Assembly (NCBI GenBank): GCA_030055235.1 | Contig: JASGUW010000069.1 | Span: forward strand, 1 to 39,538 | Length of the DNA: 39,538 nt | Source: Bacillota bacterium | Lineage (GTDB): Bacteria > Bacillota > Clostridia > Saccharofermentanales > Fastidiosipilaceae | Direction: 5' to 3' | Shown here: positions 1 to 9,951 of the stretch, piece after piece | Layout of the letters: each line of letters begins with the position of its first letter | Numbering within the stretch: the stretch's first letter is position 1 | The notes under the pieces: model-generated | Seen by the model: only the letters and a program-made list of their open reading frames with translations | Told to the model about the DNA's origin: nothing | Databases searched by the model: none | Position numbers and translations under genes: made by a program

Positions 1-199
1 CGAAAACTTGGCCCAGGGGCGTACAAAACTTGCGCTGGTGCCCCGAAATCCGGGCAGCACCGAAAAAATTGTCCTGGGGGGCACAAAAATTGCGCTGGGG
101 CCCCTAAACCCGGGACGGACCGAAAAATTGTCCAGGAGTGGACAAAAATTGCGCTGGTGCCCCGAAACCGGGGCAGGAACGAAGAAATTGTCCACCCCT
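1..199. repeat. Palindromic ~60-bp tandem repeat array (element A, F1 family)
   Basis: Three to four diverged copies of a unit recur at 59-60 bp spacing; the shared ACAAAA..TTGCGCTGG block begins at 23, 83 and 142. Each unit reads roughly GGACAAAAATTGCGCTGGTG, then an inner hairpin CCCCG-AAA-CGGGG, then an A-rich arm ending AATTGTCC. The outer arms (GGACAA / TTGTCC) are complementary, so a unit folds as a nested palindrome. The copies are contiguous without unique spacers, so this is not CRISPR. The array continues off the left edge of the window. Better-preserved copies lie at 32786-33036 and inverted ones at 13031-13194. Confidence 0.85.
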
Positions 200-300
200 C
201 ATGCCCCACTGGCAGCCTGCGCCGCCGCATTCTCATCTTTATTCTTTATCGCCAAGCGGAGGCAAACAAATCAATAAGATGCAGTCAGGCTGAACGGGCG
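199..300. repeat. Copy A of a ~100-bp conserved core next to the F1 repeats
   Basis: This stretch resembles 32656-32765 (same orientation) and the reverse complement of 12925-13012. Landmarks are CACTGGCAGCCTGCGCCGCC near its start and GCAGTCAGGCTGAACGGGC near its end, matched in copy C by GACTGGCGGTCTGCACCGCC and GCAGTCAGACTGTACGGGC. A pyrimidine/AT-rich middle separates GC-rich arms that pair in copies B and C but are decayed here. No convincing reading frame runs through all three copies, so it looks like a non-coding dispersed element. Confidence 0.7.
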
Positions 301-703
301 TCATTCTCTGAAACGCCTGGGAAGCGGTTGGGCAGAATGACGATATTACCCAAACCGGCAGTATCAGAGAAAAAAACCATGGCTGAGTCGAAGCACTGAA
401 AAACGCTGGTCGGCAGGTGCAGGAAATGGCAAAAATCAAAATAGTGTCAGCAAAAGCCTGACACTATTCCAAAAGTTTACATTCGTAACACCCATGGAGC
501 CTGAACACCCGCTATGTGCACCCCAATTACCACCGGGAGACTGATCCGCACCCCGCACATAAACGTTTTTGGGCTGCCCTCCGTCCCTGCGATTCCCTGT
601 CGTTTGATTCCCCGTGGTCTGGCTGTCCCGTCGTCTGGCTGAGCATCATTCGGGTGCAATAGTAGAAACGAAAGTACCACAGCCGCCGGCAGAAGTTCAA
701 AAA
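300..703. other. Gene-free region with inverted repeats downstream of prmA
   Basis: No gene is seen. There are overlapping inverted repeats: GTCATTCT (300-307) with AGAATGAC (334-341), and TTCTCTGA (304-311) with TCAGAGAA (364-371). A hairpin with arms AATAGTGTCAG (440-450) and CTGACACTATT (458-468) is followed by CCAAAAGTTTAC. Its arrangement matches a single unit of the 70-bp family at 12391-12770 (GTGTCAG, A-rich loop, CTGACAC, then CCAAAAGTTGGC). The remainder, 480-703, shows nothing recognisable and no clear T-run terminator after prmA. Confidence 0.6.
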
Positions 704-1675
704 CTAGGCGCGGCCTAAAATCAGGGCCAACCAGTCGTTTCGCTCGCGCTCCTCGCGCAGAACCAGCCCCACTTCGGCAAAGCGCTCGAGCACCTCGTCG
801 CGCCTCTCCGTGATCAGGCCCGAAGCGACGAGGATCCCTGCAGGCGCGAGCAGCGCGGCCAGTCCGGCGGCCTCAGCGATCAGGATATCGGCGAGCAGGT
901 TCGCCAGGATCAGGTCATAGGGACCCCTGGCAGCCTCGTGCGAACCCACCCAGGATTCCACTTTCGCCCCCACCCCGTTAAGTGCAAAGTTTTCCTGCGC
1001 CACACGCAGCGCATGAGGATCGATGTCACAGGCGTCCACCCGGCCGGCGCCGAGCCCCGCCGCCGCAATGGCCAGGATCCCGGAGCCTGTGCCGACATCC
1101 AGGACCTGCGCACCGGGCGCCATCCCGTCGTCAATCGCCGCCACGCAGAGCGCCGTCGTCTCATGGCTGCCGGTACCGAAGGCCATGCCCGGATCCAGGC
1201 GGATCAACAGCTCATCCGGACCGACGACAACATCCTCATCCCAGGTCGGCGCCACAGTCACACGCTCAGAGACCCGCATGGCACGGTAATGGCGTTTCAG
1301 ATTTTCGACCCAGTCTTCGGCGGCGATCTCCCGCGCCTCGACGCGGCAGCTGCCGACAGGCAGATAGCTGCCCACAAGTTCCAGCCGCTCCCGGACCCGG
1401 GCCAGCGTTATTTCACGGCCGGCATCACCGGCGGCGCTCAGAGCCGCGGGCTCAAACCAGCTGCGGATTACCGTCTCCGAGCCGAGCTCAGCGAGTGCTT
1501 CAGGATCGACAAAGACGGTCGTGTCACGCGCTATGAAGAGAAGGTCAGAAGGATCTTCGACGGCGACACCAAGTGCGCCCAAATCTTCCAGCTGCCAGCT
1601 GATGGCGTCGGCGGCCTCTGCGGTTGTGTGGATCACAACCTCCAGCCACGACGCGTTCGCCCGGGCTTCATCCAT
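704..1675 (-). CDS. prmA: Ribosomal protein L11 methyltransferase PrmA
   Basis: About 323 residues, the usual PrmA length. The C-terminal half is a class I SAM-dependent methyltransferase: motif I reads VLDVGTGSGILAIAAAGLG, followed by DACDIDPHALRVAQEN, the acidic residue for the SAM ribose and the next helix. A later NLLADILI resembles the N-[LP]-[LF] catalytic region. The N-terminal part with ASWLEVVIHTTAEAADAIS is the substrate-recognition domain. The family methylates ribosomal protein L11 in the cytoplasm. I chose the ATG at 1675 because AAGGAGG lies 12 bases upstream; an in-frame TTG at 1684 is too close to that site. It is the last gene of the hrcA-grpE-dnaK-dnaJ cluster, as in many Firmicutes. 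The rsmE gene often found after it is absent here, and repeat DNA follows instead. Confidence 0.93.
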   Translation of the reverse strand: MDEARANASWLEVVIHTTAEAADAISWQLEDLGALGVAVEDPSDLLFIARDTTVFVDPEALAELGSETVIRSWFEPAALSAAGDAGREITLARVRERLELVGSYLPVGSCRVEAREIAAEDWVENLKRHYRAMRVSERVTVAPTWDEDVVVGPDELLIRLDPGMAFGTGSHETTALCVAAIDDGMAPGAQVLDVGTGSGILAIAAAGLGAGRVDACDIDPHALRVAQENFALNGVGAKVESWVGSHEAARGPYDLILANLLADILIAEAAGLAALLAPAGILVASGLITERRDEVLERFAEVGLVLREERERNDWLALILGRA

Positions 1676-1815
1676 GGATTCCAAAATCCTCCTTCAAATT
1701 CCGTTCGCAGGAGCGCTCAACGTCAACCGCAGGCGCGCTCAATGTCAACCGCAGGCGCGGCCTCTCCCGATTACCGGGACGGCTGCCGGAGCGGCCGCGC
1801 GGCCGCCGGGCCGGT
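1676..1815. other. dnaJ-prmA intergenic with a 22-bp direct repeat
   Basis: The 140 bases between dnaJ and prmA contain two near-identical copies of GCTCAACGTCAACCGCAGGC back to back (about 1716-1760) and a GC-rich palindrome around GGCCGCGCGGCC (1793-1804). No T-run follows the palindrome on the minus strand, so read-through into prmA is likely. Confidence 0.5.
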
Positions 1816-2952
1816 CTATTTGTTAAAAAGGTTGCGCAGCTTGTCAAAGAAGCTTTCGCGCTTTTGATAGTTGTGCTGCTGCAGGGTACCCTCAAAGGCC
1901 TCCAGCAGGGACTTCTGGCGATCACTCAAATTGCGCGGCACCTCCAGCACCAGCGTCACAATCTGGTCGCCGCGCTGATGCTCGCGGTTGAGAACGGGGA
2001 TGCCGCGGCCGCGCATCGTGATCTGGTCACCCGGCTGACTGCCCTCACGGATTGTCTGTGACACCGGGCCATCAATGGTGGGAATGTCGATCGTGGCGCC
2101 GAGTGCCGCCTGGGCGTAGGTGATCGGCAGCTCGCAGTAGACGTTGTAGCCCTGGCGCTTGAACAGCGAATGGGGCCGGATCGACATTTCGACGTAGAGA
2201 TCGCCGTAGCCGCCCCCGTTCAGGCCGGGCTCGCCCTCGCCACGCACGGTGAGCATCTCCCCGTGATTGATGCCGGCCGGCACGCGGATGTGCAGCTGCT
2301 TGCGCTTCTGCCGGCGGCCGCGGCCGTTACAGCTCGGACAGGGATGGTCGATCTTCTTCCCCGAACCACGACAGGCCTCACAGGGGTGCGTGGTCAGGAC
2401 GGTGCCGAAGAGCGACTGCTGGCGCGCCTGCACCTGGCCGGTGCCATGGCAGCTCGGGCAGCTGTCAACCGCGGTGCCCTTTTCGGCACCGGTCCCCTCA
2501 CAGCTGTCACAGAGATCCTCTTTGGTAATGGTGATGTTCCGCTCGGTGCCGAAGGCGGCCTCCAGAAAATCGAGCGTCATACGATAGCGCAGATCGGCAC
2601 CGCGAACCGCCCGACTGCGCGTGCCCCGGCCACCGGTAAAACCGGCGCCGAAACCGCCGCCGAAGAACTGGTTCAGGATCTCGTCAAAATTGAAGTCAAA
2701 GCCGGCCTGACCGAAGCCCTGACCATCCACGCCGGCATGGCCGAACTGATCGTACTGGCTGCGCTTTTCGGCGTCGCTGAGAACGGCATAGGCCTCGTTG
2801 GCTTCCTTGAAGCGGGCCTCAGCATCCGGATTGTCCGGGTTCATGTCAGGGTGATATTGTTTGGCGAGGCGGCGATAAGCCCGTTTCAGCTCGTCTTCAC
2901 TGGCCGTCCGGGGTACGCCGAGCACCTCGTAGTAGTCGCGCTTTTCCGCCAC
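1816..2952 (-). CDS. dnaJ: Chaperone protein DnaJ (class A J-protein)
   Basis: 378 residues with the complete type I layout. The J domain (about 1-70) has the HPD tripeptide in [12 protein letters not shown] Gly/Phe-rich segment follows ([20 protein letters not shown]). The zinc-binding domain has four CxxCxGxG motifs: [24 protein letters not shown] and CPSCNGRG. Beta-sandwich substrate-binding domains follow. DnaJ stimulates DnaK ATP hydrolysis and delivers unfolded clients. The start is GTG at 2952 with GAGGAG 8 bases upstream. It is downstream of dnaK in the same operon, with a strong hairpin in the gap. The C-terminal end [15 protein letters not shown] resembles other clostridial DnaJ proteins. 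Confidence 0.97.
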   Translation of the reverse strand: MAEKRDYYEVLGVPRTASEDELKRAYRRLAKQYHPDMNPDNPDAEARFKEANEAYAVLSDAEKRSQYDQFGHAGVDGQGFGQAGFDFNFDEILNQFFGGGFGAGFTGGRGTRSRAVRGADLRYRMTLDFLEAAFGTERNITITKEDLCDSCEGTGAEKGTAVDSCPSCHGTGQVQARQQSLFGTVLTTHPCEACRGSGKKIDHPCPSCNGRGRRQKRKQLHIRVPAGINHGEMLTVRGEGEPGLNGGGYGDLYVEMSIRPHSLFKRQGYNVYCELPITYAQAALGATIDIPTIDGPVSQTIREGSQPGDQITMRGRGIPVLNREHQRGDQIVTLVLEVPRNLSDRQKSLLEAFEGTLQQHNYQKRESFFDKLRNLFNK

Positions 2953-2990
2953 CTGTTCGTCTCCTCAAGTTCGCCCGCTGACCGGTAAAC

Positions 2991-3017
2991 GCCGGTGCAC
3001 CTTTGAGGCGCACCGGC
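2991..3017 (-). promoter_or_regulatory. Strong hairpin in the dnaK-dnaJ gap
   Basis: Arms GCCGGTGCACCT and AGGCGCACCGGC pair over 12 positions with one wobble and a three-base loop. No U-run follows in the direction of transcription, so it is not a classical terminator. It could be an RNA-processing or 3'-stabilising structure that sets dnaK above dnaJ, which is an inference. Confidence 0.55.
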
Positions 3018-3069
3018 ATTCCGGTGTCCGGGTCTATCTTAGCTTTTTTATGCGAAGTCCGCTCAGTCG

Positions 3070-4902
<1,833 letters not shown>

Positions 4903-5025
4903 ATTATTTATTCCTCCTATGTAAGTTTTTGGGGCGCCGTCTTCCTGAAAGGCGGACGACGCGTCCGGTATCTATCTTGAATCGCCTTTACTTAAGCGTT
5001 TTTCTCTCCAGCGATAACAAGCTCT

Positions 5026-5610
5026 CTAGTTGGCCACCTTCACCGTAGCGAAGCGGATGATGCGTTCGCCGCGGCGGTAGCCCTCCTGCAGAACCTCGAC
5101 AACTTCAGCGGGTCCCGCTTCTTCGTCCTCCACATGAAGGACCGCCTCATGCCGCTCGGGGTCAAAGGTCTGGCCGAGCGCCTCAATCTGCTCTACACCC
5201 AGGCGGGCCAGCACATCCCCGATCTGCCGCTCTACCAGCGCCAGACCACTGACAACGGACTCCACATCCGTCGCACCCGCCGTCTCACAGGCACTGCGGG
5301 CGCGGGCCAGATTGTCGAGCACCGGCAGCCAGAGCGTGACGACATCACTGACCGACTGTTCGTAGAGGGCTTCCTTTTCGCTGCGGCTGCGCTTGCGGAA
5401 ATTTTCATATTCCGCCATCAGGCGCAGATAGGAATCCTTCATCTGAGCCAGCTGCCGGCCCTGTTCGTCAAGCTGCTTCTCCAGCTCACTGGGCTCGTCT
5501 ACCGTTACCGCGTCCTCCGCGGCGGCTGCCTCTTCCACCTGGGTGGCAGTCTGCTGCTCGTCCTGTGGAATCTCTTCGGTGGTCTGGTTTTGTTCTTTGC
5601 GTTTACGCAT
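5026..5610 (-). CDS. grpE: Nucleotide exchange factor GrpE
   Basis: 194 residues. An acidic, low-complexity N-terminus (rich in E, Q and A) is followed by a long coiled-coil helix (LEKQLDEQGRQLAQMKDSYL) and the conserved RLMAEYENFRKRS. The C-terminal beta domain contains GVEQIEALGQTFDPERHEAV and ends GYRRGERIIRFATVKVAN, the GrpE signature region. GrpE dimers release ADP from DnaK. AGAGGAC precedes the ATG by 8 bases. It lies 26 bases after hrcA and about 120 bases before dnaK, in one operon. Confidence 0.97.
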   Translation of the reverse strand: MRKRKEQNQTTEEIPQDEQQTATQVEEAAAAEDAVTVDEPSELEKQLDEQGRQLAQMKDSYLRLMAEYENFRKRSRSEKEALYEQSVSDVVTLWLPVLDNLARARSACETAGATDVESVVSGLALVERQIGDVLARLGVEQIEALGQTFDPERHEAVLHVEDEEAGPAEVVEVLQEGYRRGERIIRFATVKVAN

Positions 5611-5636
5611 CCGGTCGTCCTCTGTTTCTTATATTT

Positions 5637-6743
5637 TCAGGATCGGCTGCTGCGCCAGGTCAGCAGATGATCAATGGTCTGGCGCACGAAGCTGATATGC
5701 GAAATCACCCGGCTGTAGGCCATGCGTCTGGGGCCCACCACGCCGATGCTGCCCACCAGCCGCTCCGGCAGGTGGTAGGTCGTCGTGACGAAGCTGCAGT
5801 CCTCCAGCCCCTGCTGCTGCAGTTCCTGGCCGATGCGCACCATCCAGGGCACGGCTGCCGACGCGGCAGGCAGGTTCTCCCCGCTGCCGGGAATGGCTTT
5901 GGCCTCATGCTCAGGCGGTTCCATCAGCCCGGTCAGGAGACCGTCCGAAGAGAGCGCGCTGACCACATCACGGGCCCGGGCGATGCTGTGGAACTCACGG
6001 TGACGCAGCAGATTGGGCATGCCGTCGACATAGGTCGCCAGCTGATCGGCCTGCTGAATGGCGGTCCAGGTCTCAAACAGCACCTGATTCAAAAGGCTCT
6101 CCGGAACCTGGGTATCCGCCGCGGCCAGCTGCATCATGACGAAGCTGATGTCGCGCAGTTTACAGCCGGCCAGCTGCTGTTCAATCGCGGCGGCGATGCG
6201 CGCCAGCTGCCCCTGATCCAGAATGTCGGGGATGCGCACGATGCGGTCGCGGACCACCCCGGCTGACAGCACCAGAAGCACGAGCACGCGGCCGGGCTCA
6301 ATCATCAGCAGCTTGATCTGCCGCAGCACGCTGGAAGCGACACGCGGCTGCAGGGCGATGGAGACATAGCCCGTCCCCTGCGACAGCAGGCCTGAGGCCT
6401 GCCGCAGCAGCTCCGGGATCTCATCAATGCTTTCCTGCAGCTGTGCGCGGATGTGCTCCTTCGTCTCCTGGGCCAGCGGTTCCAGCTCCATCAGTTCATC
6501 AATATAGGTGCGGTAGCCGCGGTCGGTCGGCACACGGCCGGCGGAGGTGTGCGGCTGCTCCAGGTAGCCGAGCTGCTCCAGTTCGGCCAGCGTGCTGCGC
6601 ACGGAGGCAGAGCTGAGGTTGAGGTTGTAGCGCTCAACCAAACAGCGGGAGGCCACAGGTTCGGCCTGTTCCACATATTCTTCAACTACGGCACGCAAAA
6701 TGGTACGCTTGCGTCCGTCCAAACGGTTCAATTCTCTGGACAT
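5637..6743 (-). CDS. hrcA: Heat-inducible transcription repressor HrcA
   Basis: 368 residues from the ATG at 6743, chosen because AAAGGAG sits at the right distance. A longer in-frame extension to 6845 would cover the CIRCE operator and promoter and is rejected. The winged-helix domain is N-terminal (RKRTILRAVVEEYVEQAEPV, SSASVRSTLAELEQLGYLEQ, HTSAGRVPTDRGYRTYIDEL), the HrcA hallmark. A GAF-like domain and dimerisation region follow. HrcA binds CIRCE and represses the chaperone genes until heat or misfolded protein titrates GroEL. It is the first gene of its operon, downstream of its own operator. Confidence 0.97.
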   Translation of the reverse strand: MSRELNRLDGRKRTILRAVVEEYVEQAEPVASRCLVERYNLNLSSASVRSTLAELEQLGYLEQPHTSAGRVPTDRGYRTYIDELMELEPLAQETKEHIRAQLQESIDEIPELLRQASGLLSQGTGYVSIALQPRVASSVLRQIKLLMIEPGRVLVLLVLSAGVVRDRIVRIPDILDQGQLARIAAAIEQQLAGCKLRDISFVMMQLAAADTQVPESLLNQVLFETWTAIQQADQLATYVDGMPNLLRHREFHSIARARDVVSALSSDGLLTGLMEPPEHEAKAIPGSGENLPAASAAVPWMVRIGQELQQQGLEDCSFVTTTYHLPERLVGSIGVVGPRRMAYSRVISHISFVRQTIDHLLTWRSSRS

Positions 6744-6804
6744 GCCCGGCTCCTTTCCAATTATCACTTGACGGAATCTGCGGGAAGCAGCTCCGTACAG
6801 GAAA

Positions 6805-6831
6805 TTGGCACTCGGCGTTATCGAGTGCCAG
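6805..6831 (-). promoter_or_regulatory. CIRCE operator of the hrcA-grpE-dnaK-dnaJ operon
   Basis: TTGGCACTC, nine bases, GAGTGCCAG on the plus strand: an inverted repeat matching the consensus TTAGCACTC-N9-GAGTGCTAA, with 8 of 9 arm positions paired. It begins 4 bases past the -10 box and 61 bases before hrcA, so bound HrcA would cover the transcription start. This indicates autoregulation by HrcA. Confidence 0.95.
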
Positions 6832-6835
6832 AGGC

Positions 6836-6864
6836 AGAATACCACCCTGGGAAACGAATGTCAA
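6836..6864 (-). promoter_or_regulatory. Sigma-A promoter of the hrcA operon
   Basis: On the minus strand TTGACA (6864-6859) is separated by exactly 17 bases from TATTCT (6841-6836). The -35 box overlaps the hemW stop codon (6861-6863). The heat-shock operon can therefore fire from its own promoter inside the end of hemW as well as by read-through. Confidence 0.88.
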
Positions 6865-8051
6865 TGAATATCAAATTCGGTCAGGAGAAAGCGGCGGAAG
6901 ACGACATTGGCAATGTCAAGGGCCACCCGTGTCAGGCGCCAGCCGCCCGACTCTGTACCTTCCAACAGGCCTTCGGCCACCAGATCCACCGCCGTCTGCC
7001 GGAGACCGGCCGGCAGGCCTGCGCCAAAAACCTCTTCGAAACGGGCCGGGGAAACGCCCTCCGTCAGGCGCAGGCCGAGCCAGAAGAATTCGCGCATGGC
7101 ATCCAGGCGACTCACGGCCTCCTCTTCCTCAAACAGATCAGTATCCAGGTCCGCTCCGGGTCCAAGCCAGTGCTCCATCCAGCGCCCGATCTCTGAGCTC
7201 GTCCGCCGCCTGACGCCGCCTGTATAGGAAGAGGCCCCCGCCCCAGCGGCCTGATAAGGCTCAGCGTGCCAGTAGACCAGATTGTGACGCCCCTCATGCC
7301 CCGGCCGTGCGGCGTTCGAAAGCTCGTAGTGCCCCAGCCCCGCCGCCTCTGCCAGCTCCAGGCAGACGGCGTACATCTCCCGCTCCGTGTCCTCGTCCGG
7401 CAGCGGGTCGAGCTTCCCCGCCTGTTCCAGGCGCTCAAACACCGTCCCCGGATCAATGCTCAGGGAATAAAAGGACAGGTGCGAGCTGCCCAGCTCCAGC
7501 GCCAGCCGAACCGTCGCGGCGACCTCCTCCGGCGTCTGCCGCGGCAGTCCGTAGAGGATGTCGCTGCTTATTGATGCGAAACCCGCCCTGCCGGCCGCTT
7601 CACAGACGCGGACGTAATCGGCGACACTGTGGCCCCTGCCGGCATAGGCCAGATGGCTGTCCTGGGCCGCCTGCAGGCCGACACTGAGGCGCGTGACGCC
7701 GGCGCTGGCAAAGCCCTTAAGTTTCCCGGCCGTCTCACCGCCGGGATTGACCTCCAGCGTGATCTCCGCCCCGGGCAGCAGGCCGAAAGCCGCCTCCACC
7801 GTCTCCAGGATCCGGCCGACATCGCCCGGCGTCAGCAGGCCCGGCGTCCCGCCGCCAAAATAGACGGTCGCCAGCGGCGCCGGATCGCGGCGCCCCAGGG
7901 CCCGAATTTCGCAGCAAAGAGCATTGACATAGTCATCTCTCTCCGACTGCGTCATGACACGGCTCAGAAAGGAGCAGTAGCGGCAGCGGCGGCGACAGAA
8001 GGCCAGGTGCAGATAGAGCGCACGCGGCGCCACGGCGGCATAGGGATTCAC
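6861..8051 (-). CDS. hemW: Radical SAM heme chaperone HemW (HemN-like)
   Basis: 396 residues. The radical-SAM cluster motif is AFCRRRCRYCSF (Cys 19, 23, 26), followed by VYFGGGTPGLL, the GGE-type SAM-binding motif of the HemN/HemW family. ITLEVNPGG, SVGLQAAQD, DILYGLPRQT and HYELSNAARPG are further family blocks, and a C-terminal winged-helix-like HemN_C region ends the protein. Older annotations call it oxygen-independent coproporphyrinogen oxidase; the short HemW form is a heme-transfer protein. It sits directly upstream of hrcA, a common Firmicute arrangement. Its start overlaps the stop of the upstream TOPRIM-like gene by 4 bases, so the two are translationally coupled. Confidence 0.93.
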   Translation of the reverse strand: MNPYAAVAPRALYLHLAFCRRRCRYCSFLSRVMTQSERDDYVNALCCEIRALGRRDPAPLATVYFGGGTPGLLTPGDVGRILETVEAAFGLLPGAEITLEVNPGGETAGKLKGFASAGVTRLSVGLQAAQDSHLAYAGRGHSVADYVRVCEAAGRAGFASISSDILYGLPRQTPEEVAATVRLALELGSSHLSFYSLSIDPGTVFERLEQAGKLDPLPDEDTEREMYAVCLELAEAAGLGHYELSNAARPGHEGRHNLVYWHAEPYQAAGAGASSYTGGVRRRTSSEIGRWMEHWLGPGADLDTDLFEEEEAVSRLDAMREFFWLGLRLTEGVSPARFEEVFGAGLPAGLRQTAVDLVAEGLLEGTESGGWRLTRVALDIANVVFRRFLLTEFDIH

Positions 8052-8731
8052 GGGGAGCTCAAACTCATTTCAAGCTCCTCCATGCGCTTAAGCAGCAGAC
8101 GATAGAAGCGGCGGAACGAGGGCGAGCGGTTGCGCTCGGGTCTGAGATAGGGAGCGACGGCGGCCGCCCACTCCCCCTTCATGGTGCCGACCGCCGGATA
8201 GCCGATCTGGATCAGGCGCTCGGCCTGACGCCCCAGAATCGCCCGTGCCAAAAGTTCCCAGGTCCCGCAGATGCTGTCCTGCTCATAGGCGGCCAGCAGG
8301 CTGCGGTCGGCATGGGGCCAGGCGCTCAGCAGCGCCTCCCGGTCGCCCAGGATCCAGGCCTCCATCTCCTCTACTGCGATGGCGATGACGCTGCCCAGGC
8401 GCCGCGTGCTGTAAGTGATCAGTGACTGCAGTTCCCGCAGGCGCTCCTCCGGAGGTTCGCGGTCGGCGTCCAGGACAATGAGGAGAAGAAAATCCGGCTG
8501 TTTTTGTGCCTGGCGCTCATAAACGCGAAGTTTGGCGGGCAGGAGATCGAGCAGACCGGCGGCGAGCGGCGCCGGCTTCTGGCGCCAGTCCCGGGGCAGG
8601 CGGCCGATTCCGCGGTGGGGCCGCAGGGCCATCGTCCAGGGACGGGGACGGGCGGTGATCACAGGCCCCAGCAGGCCTTCCAGCAGCTGGGCACCGGAGC
8701 GGTCTTCGATCAGGACTTCAAGATGTGGCAT
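8048..8731 (-). CDS. TOPRIM-like DUF4276-type protein paired with an AAA ATPase
   Basis: 227 residues. It begins LEVLIEDRSGAQLLEGLL, with an acidic pair E9-D10 after the first strand. A second strand ends in LLIVLDADREP (D88, D90), giving the Glu followed by DxD pattern of TOPRIM nuclease folds. Further blocks AVEEMEAWILGD (121-130) and ICGTWELLA (154-162) match a DUF4276-type family I remember; the family name is from memory. Relatives sit beside SMC/RecF-like ATPases, as in class 4 OLD / PARIS-type defence pairs (ATPase plus separate TOPRIM protein). Here it overlaps the ATPase by 14 bases and hemW by 4 bases. A GGGGGAG motif precedes the ATG. A defence role is inferred, not shown. Confidence 0.72.
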   Translation of the reverse strand: MPHLEVLIEDRSGAQLLEGLLGPVITARPRPWTMALRPHRGIGRLPRDWRQKPAPLAAGLLDLLPAKLRVYERQAQKQPDFLLLIVLDADREPPEERLRELQSLITYSTRRLGSVIAIAVEEMEAWILGDREALLSAWPHADRSLLAAYEQDSICGTWELLARAILGRQAERLIQIGYPAVGTMKGEWAAAVAPYLRPERNRSPSFRRFYRLLLKRMEELEMSLSSP

Positions 8732-9932
8732 CCGGCTCCCCCGGGGCTGCCGTGATAAAGTCCTCCAGATGGCCGCCGTACCAGATGGCCGCCATGCCGA
8801 TGCCTTCTTTGTAGAGATCCGCCACCAGCGGCAGTGTCGCCGCCTGCAGGGCCCGGTCGCCCGCCTCCCGGCTGAGCACCCAGACCTCCTGGGGGGCGAA
8901 GTTTTCGAGCAGGACGGGGTTGTGCGTGCTCATGACAATCTGGCTGTGTTCGTGGCGCAGGCCATAGCGGCGCAGTTCGTCGCCCAGGCGGGTCACGCTG
9001 TCGTGGTAGAGGCCGTTGTCAGGGTTCTCCATGAGCAGGAGACGGCGCGGCTCAGGGTCTGCGAGCAGCAGCAGCAGGGCCAGAAAGCGTTCTTCGGCAG
9101 CGCTGAGCGTGCCGGAGAGCCAGTTCTCCCGCAGGCGCCGGCCGGCGGGGTGCACGGCGGCGATGCGCTCCCGGATCCGCCGCCAGGCTGCGGGGTTGCG
9201 CCGTTCATACCAGGCAATGACATTCGGGATATTCGTCGCCTCTTCGTTCAGGCGGTGATGCGCCCCCTGCCTTTGATGCATCTGGGTGGTGGTGGACAGC
9301 TCCTCCAGAAAGCGGCAGGAGAACCAGGAAGACAGTTCTGCCAGCAGCCGCCGCGGCAGGCCTTCGCCGGTCAGGCGGCCGACCAGCGGCAGGAGGGCGC
9401 GCTTGCGATCGCCGGGTTCCAGGCTCCGTCGGCCGCTGCCCGACAGGTCAAGGAAGGCGCCGTCTTCTGTGAGCTCAAGCACGGTCCGCCCGGGATTCTG
9501 GCCGGCGCCGCCGGCGAGCAGTGACAGCACTTCGCTCTCCAGGCGCGGCCGCCCCTCACTGTCGGCCCGGATCACGAGGCGGTAGCAGACGGGGGCAGCG
9601 ATGTCCGGCAACGACAGCAGGACCTCCATCAACAGCGGTTCCCGGCTGCCGTGGCGCAGCAGGCCGGTGAAGCCGTCGGGATCCGCGGCATTGGCGGCAT
9701 AGGGCAGGTCATGGCGCATCAGGGCGGAGAAGAGGCCCAGGGCGCGCAGGACAGAGGACTTGCCGCTGGCGTTGCGGCCGATGAGGACAGTGATTTCCTG
9801 TAGATGCGGCAGCGACCTGAGCTGGGCGGGCGTGGCGCCGTCTGCTGCGGCCTTTTCCCAGGCTTCCCGGGTCAGGCCGAGCTCCAGGCGCTCAAGGATC
9901 TGGAAGTTTTCGAGACGTATCCCCAGGAGCAT
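8718..9932 (-). CDS. AAA/ABC-type ATPase (RecF/OLD-like), predicted partner of the TOPRIM-like protein
   Basis: 404 residues. The N-terminus GIRLENFQILERLELGL is typical of SMC/RecF-like AAA proteins. Walker A is VLIGRNASGKSSVLRAL (about 50-60). A signature-like region LSGTLSAAEERFLALLLLL precedes Walker B RRLLLMENPDNGL (about 293-303), and an H-loop STHNPVLLEN follows (about 332). The first Walker B acidic residue is Glu, but the catalytic second position is Asn (ME-N-P), and the usual His after the D-loop is Tyr-His. It starts 19 bases after the SPFH gene with a weak ribosome binding site. Pairing with the downstream TOPRIM-like gene suggests a two-gene OLD/PARIS-like module. Confidence 0.8.
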   Translation of the reverse strand: MLLGIRLENFQILERLELGLTREAWEKAAADGATPAQLRSLPHLQEITVLIGRNASGKSSVLRALGLFSALMRHDLPYAANAADPDGFTGLLRHGSREPLLMEVLLSLPDIAAPVCYRLVIRADSEGRPRLESEVLSLLAGGAGQNPGRTVLELTEDGAFLDLSGSGRRSLEPGDRKRALLPLVGRLTGEGLPRRLLAELSSWFSCRFLEELSTTTQMHQRQGAHHRLNEEATNIPNVIAWYERRNPAAWRRIRERIAAVHPAGRRLRENWLSGTLSAAEERFLALLLLLADPEPRRLLLMENPDNGLYHDSVTRLGDELRRYGLRHEHSQIVMSTHNPVLLENFAPQEVWVLSREAGDRALQAATLPLVADLYKEGIGMAAIWYGGHLEDFITAAPGEPDATS

Positions 9933-9951
9933 GGCTACGGGACCAGTGCGC

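Noticed and set aside
938..1867. 309-codon plus-strand frame opposite prmA
   Set aside because: Shadow of prmA and the dnaJ end caused by high GC; no domain and no start signal. The same holds for the long plus-strand frames opposite dnaK (3673-4794) and the ABC exporter genes.
6744..6845. Longer HrcA starting at 6845
   Set aside because: The extension would translate the CIRCE operator and transcription start region; the ATG at 6743 has a good AAAGGAG and the family's normal N-terminus.
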